Part shown: positions 19,128 to 28,085 of the stretch, in pieces | Numbering within the stretch: position 1 is the stretch's first letter | How the letters are laid out: each line of letters starts with the position of its first letter | Source of the DNA: FEN-1297 sp963843605 | Lineage (GTDB): Bacteria; Bacteroidota; Ignavibacteria; Ignavibacteriales; Ignavibacteriaceae | Direction of reading: 5' to 3' | Length of the DNA stretch: 64,000 nucleotides | Assembly (NCBI GenBank): GCA_963843605.1 | Contig: CAWJLA010000001.1 | Span: 1,364,001 to 1,428,000, forward strand | Notes under the pieces: model-generated | Told to the model about the DNA's origin: nothing | The model's database searches: none | The model's input: the letters and a program-made list of their open reading frames with translations, nothing else | Made by a program: the position numbers and the translations under genes

Positions 19128-19763
19128 CTAATTTATTCTAAATTTAAGGGAGGCACCTAGTTTTAGTGATAAGATACTATTGCTCTGTCCTGGGAAGTTA
19201 TATGTATCTGTAATGGGTATATATGCCATGAAATCGGCGCCTAACAACATATCAGGGGATAACTTAAAGTTATAACCTGTACCTAGAGCAATGTCAAAAC
19301 GGATAGAATTCGTTTCCAAATCAAGAGTAGTAACGTTAGGGGTTTGACCCGTGGCAGACGTAGTCCTCTCACCGCTTGAACCAAGTTTTATTCCCAAGGA
19401 GGGCCCGCCTGCCATGTAGAATCCGCTGAACTCAGCCTTAAACAAAGGATCCACCGTCAAGTATGACAAAGACAGGCTGGTTTCCTGTGTAGTATTGTTT
19501 TGAGTTATTGAATTGGAAAAATTCTTCATATCAAAAGCAGTTAAGTTTACCAACATCCCCAAATGACTGCTAAAGGATAAATCAAGGACACCTCCGATAC
19601 CGATACCAACACCGTTCCATGTTCCGGTAAGACCTTTAGCATTGTATATATTTAAATTCCCGGTCAGCCGCGGTCCGATTGCGACTCCTTGTGCAAGGGT
19701 TTGAGCAGAAGAAAAGATAAATAGGGAAATCAAAGTGATAGTAACTAAATAAATTTTTTTCAT
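19128..19763 (-). CDS. outer-membrane beta-barrel protein, duplication copy 1
   Basis: 211 residues with a signal peptide ending in SSAQTLAQ and alternating amphipathic strands throughout (GVAIGPRLTGNLNIY, GVGIGIGGVLDLSF, FRFDIALGTGYNF-type), ending in the strand LSLKLGASLKFRIN as barrel proteins do. It resembles the OmpX/PorT-like 8-stranded barrels of Bacteroidota. It differs from the copy at 20643 by four residues. Its upstream region is not the one in front of the other barrel copy but a copy of the region in front of the lipoprotein at 18248, as expected from the duplication geometry, so the two barrel copies may be expressed differently. Confidence 0.78.
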   Translation of the reverse strand: MKKIYLVTITLISLFIFSSAQTLAQGVAIGPRLTGNLNIYNAKGLTGTWNGVGIGIGGVLDLSFSSHLGMLVNLTAFDMKNFSNSITQNNTTQETSLSLSYLTVDPLFKAEFSGFYMAGGPSLGIKLGSSGERTTSATGQTPNVTTLDLETNSIRFDIALGTGYNFKLSPDMLLGADFMAYIPITDTYNFPGQSNSILSLKLGASLKFRIN

Positions 19764-20092
19764 AGTGAACTCCGTTGTTTCATTATATGTTAAGTTTTGA
19801 TTATTTAATTATTTTTTTTGACCGATTTATAATCTTAGGCATTACTAATCAAATATTATAAAACAGAAAATGAATTTTAACTTCGTAACCATACATGCGT
19901 AAAATTTTCCCAAATCAGTTCTTAACAAAGTGGTATATTCAGCCTTATTTTAAAAACTCGATAAGCATGGATAAATTATTTCGGAAGGTATTTCGGTAAC
20001 TCAGCCTATTAAGTCATTTTAAATATTACTCTCTCATGAATATGAAATCAGGTTCTTATATTAATGGATTTTGACTTTTATTCGGTTGGAGC

Positions 20093-20128
20093 AAAAAAAT
20101 CCGGATAATCTCTCAACAGATTACCCGG
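20093..20128 (-). terminator. rho-independent terminator after the lipoprotein at 20216
   Basis: Second copy of the hairpin at 18578-18613: the same stem, loop and T-tract on the minus strand, placed between lipoprotein copy 2 and barrel copy 1. It should separate the two duplicated units transcriptionally. Confidence 0.8.
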
Positions 20129-20215
20129 AAAGGGCAAAAACCCGAATCTACAAATTAGGTCCCCGGTAAAACATTCTTTATCTCAAGGAAGAGATTCTGA
20201 ATAATATTATGCAAT

Positions 20216-20632
20216 TTAGGGAACAGTATAATTGGAATTTACATTATAATCTTGTCCGGTAGAACTCCCCAACTTCCCTTTAAAATTAAATGTCCATTGC
20301 TGCCCTGAAGCTACTCCGGTGTATTCTTGAATTGAATAAACCGAGCCTGCTTTGAAAACCGTAGTACCGTCTCCCTGATAAGTTTCAGTAAAATTTTGAG
20401 CCGGCAGATTTATTGTAAATTCAGAAACTGTAGCATCAACACTGGGCTTCGCGGTAAATACTATCCCCTGATTTCCTTGAGTATGCCCAATTGTAAATGT
20501 GACAGTACCTGTACCTCCGGTTGTGCCGACTCCTCCGCCGAACGGATCGGTTCCGCTGCTTGATTTATCGCTGCACCCGCTATTGAACATCAATGTTACT
20601 AAAGAAAGTAAAAACAATATATTTTTTTTCAT
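20216..20632 (-). CDS. small lipoprotein, duplication copy 2
   Basis: 138 residues, identical to the protein at 18701 except for Thr at the one differing position (QGDGTTVF). It has the same lipoprotein signal (NSGC), Ser/Gly linker and beta domain with EYTGVASGQQWTF. It is 10 bp downstream of barrel copy 2. The substitution pattern (mostly silent or non-coding) suggests both copies are still under selection, though I could only compare by eye. Confidence 0.78.
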   Translation of the reverse strand: MKKNILFLLSLVTLMFNSGCSDKSSSGTDPFGGGVGTTGGTGTVTFTIGHTQGNQGIVFTAKPSVDATVSEFTINLPAQNFTETYQGDGTTVFKAGSVYSIQEYTGVASGQQWTFNFKGKLGSSTGQDYNVNSNYTVP

Positions 20633-20642
20633 AATGATACCT

Positions 20643-21278
20643 CTAATTTATTCTAAATTTAAGGGAGGCACCTAGTTTTAGTGATAAGATACTATTGCTC
20701 TGTCCTGGGAAGTTATATGTATCTGTAATGGGTATATATGCCATGAAATCGGCGCCTAACAACATATCAGGGGATAACTTAAAGTTATAACCTGTACCTA
20801 GAGCAATGTCAAAACGGATAGACTTCGTTTCCAAATCAAGAGTAGTAACGTTAGGGGTTTGACCCGTGGTAGACGTAGTCCTCTCACCGCTTGAACCAAG
20901 TTTTATTCCCAAAGAGGGCCCGCCTGCCATGTAGAATCCGCTGAACTCAGCCTTAAACAAAGGATCCACCGTCAAGTATGACAAAGACAGGCTGGTTTCC
21001 TGTGTAGTATTGTTTTGAGTTATTGAATTGGAAAAATTCTTCATATCAAAAGCAGTTAAGTTTACCAACATCCCCAAATGACTGCTAAAAGATAAATCAA
21101 GGACACCTCCGATACCGATACCAACACCGTTCCATGTTCCGGTAAGACCTTTAGCATTGTAAATATTTAAATTCCCGGTCAGCCGCGGTCCGATTGCTAC
21201 TCCTTGTGCAAGGGTTTGAGCAGAAGAAAAGATAAATAGGGAAATAAAAGTGATAGTAACTAAATAAACTTTTTTCAT
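20643..21278 (-). CDS. outer-membrane beta-barrel protein, duplication copy 2
   Basis: 211 residues, the same barrel as at 19128 with four changes (Val for Ile at 4, Phe for Leu at 11, Thr for Ala in TTSTTGQ, Lys for Asn in LETKSIRF). Its upstream sequence (21279 onward) is unrelated to that of the other copy, so this copy probably keeps the original promoter of the pair. Confidence 0.78.
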   Translation of the reverse strand: MKKVYLVTITFISLFIFSSAQTLAQGVAIGPRLTGNLNIYNAKGLTGTWNGVGIGIGGVLDLSFSSHLGMLVNLTAFDMKNFSNSITQNNTTQETSLSLSYLTVDPLFKAEFSGFYMAGGPSLGIKLGSSGERTTSTTGQTPNVTTLDLETKSIRFDIALGTGYNFKLSPDMLLGADFMAYIPITDTYNFPGQSNSILSLKLGASLKFRIN

Positions 21279-21623
21279 AATGAACCCCGTCTATTGATTG
21301 AAAGAGATATTAATTAGAACACTAGATAAAGATTACCCATTTACTGATATTTGAAAATTTCAGAGAACTGTAAGTTGAAAAGAAAATTTCCGCTAAATGA
21401 ATTAACTATTTCCAAACAGATACACTTGGAGCAAGACCACTCGCAAAATTTCTGAATAAGAAGTGTTTATCTATGCGAAAAACTTTTAAGAGATTGGATA
21501 TATGTAAAGGATGAAATCCCTTTTTAAAGCCATATAAAATAGGATAATAATTTAATCACTCTATAGAAGGTTCCCTCCTTTTTAAACTCTCATAGACTTA
21601 TTTATTATCCCGAGACACGCTAA

Positions 21624-21744
21624 GTAAATGAACTCAAGTTGATCGCTTATTTTTATCATTAATCCGCGACTTAAGTCGCGGGTTAATGGAAAGGAAAACG
21701 GTTTTTTACACCAAATGTCTAGGCGATCAACTTGAGTAAATGAA
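21624..21744. mobile_element. MITE-like element with terminal inverted repeats and target duplication
   Basis: A 104-bp body (21633-21736) has perfect 14-bp terminal inverted repeats, CTCAAGTTGATCGC at 21633-21646 and its complement at 21723-21736. It is flanked by the direct repeat TAAATGAA (21625-21632 and 21737-21744; 9 bp if the shared G is counted). Inside lies a perfect 18-bp palindrome, CCGCGACTTAAGTCGCGG, at 21664-21681, extended by ATTAA/TTAAT. No coding capacity for a transposase. The rest of the 535-bp gap (21279-21813) shows nothing I recognise. Confidence 0.7.
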
Positions 21745-21813
21745 TTTACATGATAAATTAAGCTTGTTGGTTTAAACAATCAAGAAAAAATTTCTGTTAA
21801 TACATCAATTTTA

Positions 21814-23101
21814 TTAAAGATTAATTAAGGCATTAGAAAAAGCTTCAATTGTTTTATCCAGATCTTCTTTAGTATGCGCAGTTGAAATAAATGCAGCTTC
21901 AAATTGAGCCGGGGCCAGGTAAATACCGCTGTTCAGCATTTCCCTGAAATATTTCCCGTATATTACGGTATTCGATTTAACGGCCGCGGAATAATCTTTA
22001 ACTTCACCTTCTGCAAAAAACATCGTCATCATTGATCCGACTCTGTTAAAAGCGTAGTTTTTACCTTCAGATTTAAGTACGTCCTTAAAGCCGTTTTCAA
22101 GATAAGAGGATTTCTCTTCGAGCTGATCATAAATTTCAGGATGATCTTTAATATAATTCAACGCGGCGTAACCGGCAGCCATTGCAAGCGGATTTCCGCT
22201 TAAGGTGCCGGCCTGATAAACAGGTCCGCTCGGTGCAACAATCTCCATAATTTCTCTTCGGCCGCCGAAAGCTCCAACAGGCAGTCCGCCGCCGATGATC
22301 TTTCCGAAAGTAGTTAAGTCGGGTTTTATACCGAATAATTCCTGAGCGCCGCCTTTAGCGACTCTGAATCCGGTCATAACTTCATCGAAAATAAGCACAA
22401 TGCCTTCATCGCTGCATATCTGTCTGAGAGTTTTTAAGAACCGATCATCCGCCTTTACAACTCCCATATTACCGGCAACAGGTTCAATAATAACCGCCGC
22501 AATTTCACCCTTATTTTGGGCTATAAGCTTTTTTACCGACTCAATATTATTATAATCCGCCAGCAGCGTATCTGCCGCGTTGCCTTTTGTAACACCCGGA
22601 CTTGTGGGTATGCCCAGCGTTAAAGCGCCCGAGCCTGCTTTTATAAGAAAGTAATCGGCGTGACCATGATAGCAGCCTTCGAATTTTATAAATTTTTCTC
22701 TTCCGGTAAAACCGCGGGCGGCTCTAACCGCGCTCATCGTCGCTTCCGTTCCGCTGTTAACCATTCTTACCATTTCAACCGAAGGTACTAACTCCGTTAT
22801 AATCTTTGCCATTTTAACTTCTAGTTCGGTGGGAGCTCCGAAGCTTGTTCCGTATTCAATGGCTTCCAATAACGCTTCTTTTATAAACGGCGGATTGTGC
22901 CCGAACAGATGCGGTCCCCAGCTTCCGATATAATCTACATATTCGTTTCCGTCTACATCATATAATTTTTGAACCGTGTCCCCTGCTAATAAAAACAGGC
23001 TTCCCGCCTACGGCTTTAAATGCGCGTACAGGTGAATTAACTCCTCCCGGAATATACTTAGCCGCTTCCTCAAATAATTTCTCGCTATTTGAATAATCCA
23101 T
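21814..23101 (-). pseudogene. hemL: glutamate-1-semialdehyde 2,1-aminomutase, frameshifted near the N-terminus
   Basis: The product would convert glutamate-1-semialdehyde to 5-aminolevulinate, the entry to tetrapyrrole synthesis (class III PLP aminotransferase fold). The main frame carries the family landmarks: NSGTEATMSAVRAARG, YHGHADYF, FDEVMTGFRV and the PLP lysine in TTFGKIIGGGLPVG, then AGTLSGNPLAMAAGY. It stays open back to about 22990 (DVDGNEYVDYIGSWGPHLFG). The true start is the ATG at 23101 (MDYSNSEKLFEEAAKYIPGG, a textbook HemL start), but that frame hits TGA after about 53 codons. The frames join across GTTTTTATTAGC near 22985-23000, consistent with one extra base. Either a recent mutation or an assembly error; hemL is usually essential in this pathway, so error is plausible. 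Confidence 0.85.
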
Positions 23102-23401
23102 CTTTCAGTTCTTCCTGTTTTCATTTAACAACAACAGCAAATTTAACAATTACTTTTGTTTGTTTCATTAATAGACGATTGCGTAGGCTAATTTGCTTAT
23201 ACCTTTCTAAAATTTTGTATGTCAGCTTCGGATTACCACCGGCAAGCAAGGTCGGAACACTTAGTGATTACCATGTTCGACTCGTGCTATTCCAATAAAA
23301 GAAGCCTCAAAGACACAAGCAATTTAACCATAACAGATGATTAGTTAATTAACGGTCGCTATTCATACCATAGTTACGTTCTTAAAATTTGATTCGTTTA
23401 C
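23102..23401. other. non-coding gap of 300 bp
   Basis: Between the hemL start and the nucleotidase end. I see no convincing gene, tRNA or terminator here. A stretch near 23240-23300 is richer in GC than its surroundings but has no clear structure. Confidence 0.5.
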
Positions 23402-25177
23402 TCACCAAATAACAACCTGTAGTCTTTTTCTTTTCCCGATTTCCACCAGCTTTCCAGGAATAACTTTCCAGTTATTCAATGCTTCAGGGGTAACGGTTTT
23501 TTGTTTCTCAATCCATTTCATCAAATAATATCTGAGATCTTTTTGAGTTGATGTGATTATCCTTTTTGAAATTTCATCCTTCGGAATTTTTGCTCCTAAA
23601 GTCAAATGACCGCCTCCGCCGTTTCCTCTGTATGAATTAACCGCAACCTTATACATAGATTCCAGGCTGAAAGGGCGGCCGTCAGCCATAGAAATTATAT
23701 TTATCCTTTCACCGGCGGGTTTTGAAACATCTACCGTATATTTTATACCGGCAGCCGACGAGAAATTATAATAGCTCGATGCTAGTGGCGCGCGGCCGTT
23801 TTTCAATTCAACTTTACCTTCAGCGTCGGTATTAAAATTAAGCAGATGATCAGAACTGTCTTTCATAGTGTTAAACCATTTGCCGTATGAATACTCAAGA
23901 TAATCCTTAATTTCCTTGCCGCTCATCTTCATTGTATAAAGAAGATTTTCATACTTATACAAATTGAACATATCCCGTCTGTAAACAGTACCTTCCTTTA
24001 ATCACCGCGTTAAACGAAAGCGGCGCGGCAAAGGAAACATCGGCATGCGAAATATCGAGCTGAATTCTTTGAACCAGATCCACAAAAGGTGAATCGCCGA
24101 ATATAGATTCTTTGGTTGATATTGTTTTTGTAAATTTCCCGATCGGTTTAGAGACATAATTTTTCACTTCTTCCACAACCGGTGCAAATTTTTTCTCGTA
24201 AGCTTTATCAGGCCGGTAATTTTTTGATTCGATTACCTTTCCGGTTATTTCTTTATTCCATTCTTTTGATTGTTTATCGAATGTCATCTTTATATCGGCC
24301 ACAGTGGCGGTACGCGCCGCGTTTATGGTGCCGAGAATAAGAACGTTCTTGCCTTCGGAATTTTTAACAGTAAAATTCCAGCCGTGATGATCATGTCCCA
24401 CAAAAACAACATCGAAGCCGGGCACTTCTTCGGCAACAAGCCTTGAGGCATTTTCATTTTTCGGCGTCGAGGCCGTCTGCCCGTTATAATCGGCTTCCAC
24501 ACCGGCATGAAAAAGACCGATTAAAAGATCCGGCTTTTCTTTTTCTTTGATTATCTTCACCCATTTTTTAGCCGACTGCACCATATCTTCAAACTCAATT
24601 CCGCTCCATATTTTTTCGGGCAGCCAGTTCGGAATCCAGGGAGTGATCAGGCCGAGCACGGCTATTTTTATTCCGTTTCTGCGGATAATAGTATAAGGTT
24701 TGAAATAAGGTTTTCCGGTTTTTATATCTACCGCGTTTGCGGCAAGCCAGGGGAAATTAAATTCTTTCTTTATTTTATCATATACCGGATGCCCCGGCTC
24801 GATATCATGGTTGCCGACGGTCCCGGCATCGTACTTCATGTAGTTCATTACTCTCGCGCAAATATGAGGGACATTGGTTTTCTCAAAATTATAATAATAG
24901 ACGCACAGGCTGTCCCTGGAGAATATCTCCGTCGTCAAGAAGAACAACCGATTTTGTTTTTTATCCATCCTTTGTTCTTTTACATATGTATAGATCTGCG
25001 CGAGGGAATTATCGATGTCTTTGTCATTTATGAAATCGTACGGAAATAGAGAGCCGTGGACGTCGCTTGTCTCGATAAATTTAAGATTAACCGTTTGCGC
25101 CTGCGGGTTGTTAAAAAAGAAAAATATTATTAAAAGGAGTTGGGAATATCAGACCGGAGAGTATTCTTTTTCATCAT
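23402..25177 (-). pseudogene. secreted bifunctional metallophosphatase/5'-nucleotidase, broken by about four indels
   Basis: Read through frame changes, this is a UshA/CpdB-type enzyme: signal peptide, metal motif ETSDVHGSLFPYDF, DDGDILQGQP (visible only in the second frame), GNHDIEPGH, GLFHAGVEADY, FVGHDHHGW, then the C-terminal substrate domain (SPFVDLVQRIQL, MSGKEIKDYLEYS, SYRGNGGGGH). The family removes phosphate from nucleotides in the periplasm. Breaks: near 25155 inside the signal peptide; near 24945 (one base missing) and 24903 (one base extra), which compensate each other; and near 23996, where GGAAGG has one base too many. The probable start is the ATG pair at 25177/25174. The long intact stretches between breaks argue for recent damage or sequencing error. 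Confidence 0.8.
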
Positions 25178-25752
25178 TAGTCCTTAAAGAGAATTCTATG
25201 CATATTGTTTGATTTAATATTGAAGACAAAATTAGTAAAATTATTTGAAATGTATGCGGAGAAATACGCGTACATTGATGCGGTTTAAACTGCAAAGAAT
25301 TCATCCCAGATAAAATTAGATACTAATACATGATCGTTTCTTAGCCATAGAAACTCTTTTTCCTAATTGTCTAGATAATCTAAAGTTCTTATTACCTTTA
25401 AAACACAACGAGCAGTTTCAAATAATCGGGAAAAATATATATGGTCCAATGGGTATCAATGTGAATTATATTTTTTGCTTGTTTTACTTGAAAAATATTA
25501 TTTTCTATTTGAAAAGGGAGAGAGTTTAATCTCATTTTAAGGGGGAGTGAAAATGAACAAATTTAGTACCTTATTTCTTGCTTTCCGATCTGCATAGAGC
25601 AGAATTTCAAAATTATCATTTCGCTTGTCAGTACAAATGCAAAAACTCCAATACTATTTAACGCTGGATCTATTGATATCAATATCAATTAAAATTTTAA
25701 TACATGGTTATTAAGAGAAAATTTTTGGATTAATTCAAATGGGGTATAATAG
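25178..25752. other. 575-bp gap with a possible decayed signal-peptide start
   Basis: Mostly AT-rich and featureless. At 25554 an ATG preceded by a GGGGGAG ribosome site opens MNKFSTLFLAF, which looks like the start of a secreted protein, but a stop follows after 14 codons and I could not follow a gene further. It could be a remnant of a paralogue of the broken repeat protein downstream. Confidence 0.3.
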
Positions 25753-27978
25753 ATGAAGATGAAAATTGATTGCTACTTGTAATATTAAATACTATTAACA
25801 TCGCTATAGCACAAACGGGGGCAGCGGCTGGCAGTGGCAGTACCCCAAACCTCAAGGCAATACTCTTAAAGATATTTATGTTTTTAACAAAGATACCGCT
25901 GTTGCGGTTGGTGATTTAGGAACGGTAATAAAAACAACCGACGGCGGTAAAAGCTGGGACGTACAGCATCATGCCGGAGGAAGCGGCATTGATTTAAACA
26001 GTGTAAATTTCATTGACGCACAAAACGGCTGGGCCGTAGGAGGAGGAGCTTATATAAGCTACCAAAATGTTTTATTAAAAACCGTTGACGGCGGAAAAAC
26101 ATGGGTGCAAATTAAAACAGATACTGTCTTGTCGTACAGTTCGGTCTATTTTGTCGATAAAGATACCGGATTCGTAGTTGGCGAAAACGGAATAACTTTA
26201 AGAACAACGGATGGCGGAAGCACATGGGATACAAGAAAAATTGATGATTACATAGGCGGATATCTGGATGTATTTAATTTGTCGGCAATAACATTTACAG
26301 ACAAGAATACCGGATTTATTGTAGGCGCCGGTTATTACGGCAACGAAATATATAAGACCACGGATTGCGGAAGAACCTGGCAATGGAATGAATGGATAGT
26401 AAATCCAAAAGTTTACGGACTAAATGATATAAGCTTTATTGATAAGAACCACGGCTATGCAGCCGGTGAAGACGGAGTACTGTTAATAACTAAGGACGGC
26501 GGAAATACATGGCGAATAAAAAGTACCGGATCTTATAACCAATCAGCTTGTTTTACCGATACGTTGAATGGAATTGTTGTCGGAAACGGAAGCTATTATC
26601 CATATATTAACCGTACTACCGACGGCGGGATAATTTGGAGAACGACAGATCCGGGCCTTATACCGGGTTATGGGCCGAATAAGGTAAGATTTTCAGATAA
26701 AGATAACGGCTGGATTGTTGGCGGAAAAGGAATGCTTTACCGGACGACAAACGGCGGTAAAAACTGGGCATCAATAAATGAAAAGCCTCATCAATTCAAT
26801 TCAATTTATTTTGTGGACGAGAACACCGGCTGGGCTGTTGGAGACAGCGGAATAATACTTCATACTACAGACGGCGGGGATAATTGGATAAAGCAATATC
26901 AGAATGATAGTTTGATATTCAATTCGATACAAGCCTTTGATGCTCAAAATGTAATTATAGTCGGGGAAAAATTTGATAATGGACACTACGTCAATTCGAT
27001 GGTTGTGATTACTAATGATGGAGGACAGTCCTGGCAAAAACATACTGACTCTTTAGGCGCTTTAAATTCAATTAGTTTTCCTACTCGAAACACAGGTTGG
27101 ATTGTAGGCAAAGGGATTTACAAAAGTACAAATGGTGGATTATCCTGGCAATCTCAAAGTGATCTCTTTGGTTTAGGGCACGTGCAATTTATTGACGAAA
27201 GAACGGGTTGGGTAGTAAATGGTGTCAGATACTAACTTATATAAAACAACTGATGGAGGATATACGTGGTTCTCTCAGATTATTGATGCCAATACTAGTG
27301 TAAATTCTTTTTATTTCATAAATTCTAATACAGGGTGGGCTGTCGGAAGTTCTAACATTGGAAAGAATACATACAAGACTATAAATGGCGGTGAAACCTG
27401 GTCTCAATGTTATAATACACCCCGAAACGGTATATATAGTTCCGTCTATTTCATCAACGAAAATATAGGCTGGGCTGTTGGATCTAATTCAACAACAAGT
27501 CAAATGATAAAAACAACCGATGGAGGAAACACCTGGCTTAGGCAGGAGAGCCCGACAAAGAATGACTTGCTAAATATTTTTATGATAAATCAAAATACAG
27601 GCTGGATTATTGGTGATGGTGATTTTTAAAACAACTGATGGAGGTGGGGTATCAGGTATCAAGGAGAATAACTATCATCAAAACAATATCCCCACTCAAA
27701 TAGAATTATACCAGAATTACCCAAATCCGTTCAATCCTTCAACTATTATTAGTTACAAATTAACTAACCCGGGTTTCGTTTCATTGAAGGTTTATGATAT
27801 TCTTGGAAGAGTTGTTGACATATTGGTTAATGAACAAAAACAGCAAGGCCGGTATGATGTCAACTTTGACGCATCTAAACTGGCAAGCGGAATATACTTC
27901 TACCAATTGAAGGTAATTGATCCGTTAAAAAGCGCAAATAATTTTATCTCTACGAAGAAGATGTTGCTGATAAAATAA
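25753..27978 (+). pseudogene. Ycf48/BNR-repeat secreted protein with T9SS tail, multiply frameshifted
   Basis: About 740 residues if repaired. The body is a run of roughly fourteen blades with the Ycf48-like pattern (F.D...GW.VG..G.I..TTDGG..W), for example VRFSDKDNGWIVGGKG and TTDGGDNWIKQ, forming a predicted beta-propeller. It ends in a T9SS sorting module (ELYQNYPNPFNPSTI..GIYFYQLKV..KKMLLIK). Open segments are about 25826-27235, 27219-27629 and 27610-27978, each in a different frame, joined at short overlaps near 27225 and 27620. The signal peptide (from ATG 25753, MKMK...AIAQTG) is itself spread over three frames. The function of such proteins in this group is generally adhesion or surface display; unproven here. 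Confidence 0.8.
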
Positions 27979-28005
27979 CTTTGAGCAAAATTCTTCAGCC
28001 AGAGT

Positions 28006-28033
28006 GTGCGCATGTGGCTGCGCACCCTTTTTA
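28006..28033 (+). terminator. rho-independent terminator after the T9SS repeat protein
   Basis: GTGCGCA pairs with TGCGCAC around a 6-base loop, followed by CCTTTTTATTT. It begins about 27 bp past the stop codon at 27978 and lies between convergent genes. Confidence 0.75.
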
Positions 28034-28085
28034 TTTAAGATCCTCAATATTTCAACAGACTTGCCGGCTTAATAATTTTTTGAAA

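Larger units (their letters stand above)
18249..21278. repeat. 1515-bp tandem duplication (two copies: 18249-19763 and 19764-21278)
   Basis: Every landmark recurs at exactly +1515: lipoprotein end (18701, 20216), lipoprotein start (19117, 20632), barrel ends (19128, 20643) and starts (19763, 21278), and the terminator. No indel separates the copies and only scattered substitutions are seen. Each copy holds a barrel gene, a lipoprotein gene and a 452-bp non-coding tail. The break point coincides with the ATGAAAAAA start shared by both barrel genes and by the lipoprotein at 18248, a 9-bp microhomology. Beyond 21278 the similarity stops abruptly. Confidence 0.93.

Noticed and set aside
18249..21278. 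CRISPR array or phage repeat as explanation for the repeated block
   Set aside because: Only two long copies with genes inside and no spacers; a simple tandem duplication explains it.
21582..21779. 65-codon open frame on the minus strand across the MITE-like element
   Set aside because: It reads through both inverted ends and the palindrome, has no ribosome site or known motif, and is better explained by the repeat structure.
23230..23300. Possible tRNA-like segment (GTTCGACTC resembling a T-arm)
   Set aside because: I could not form an acceptor stem, D-arm or anticodon arm around it.
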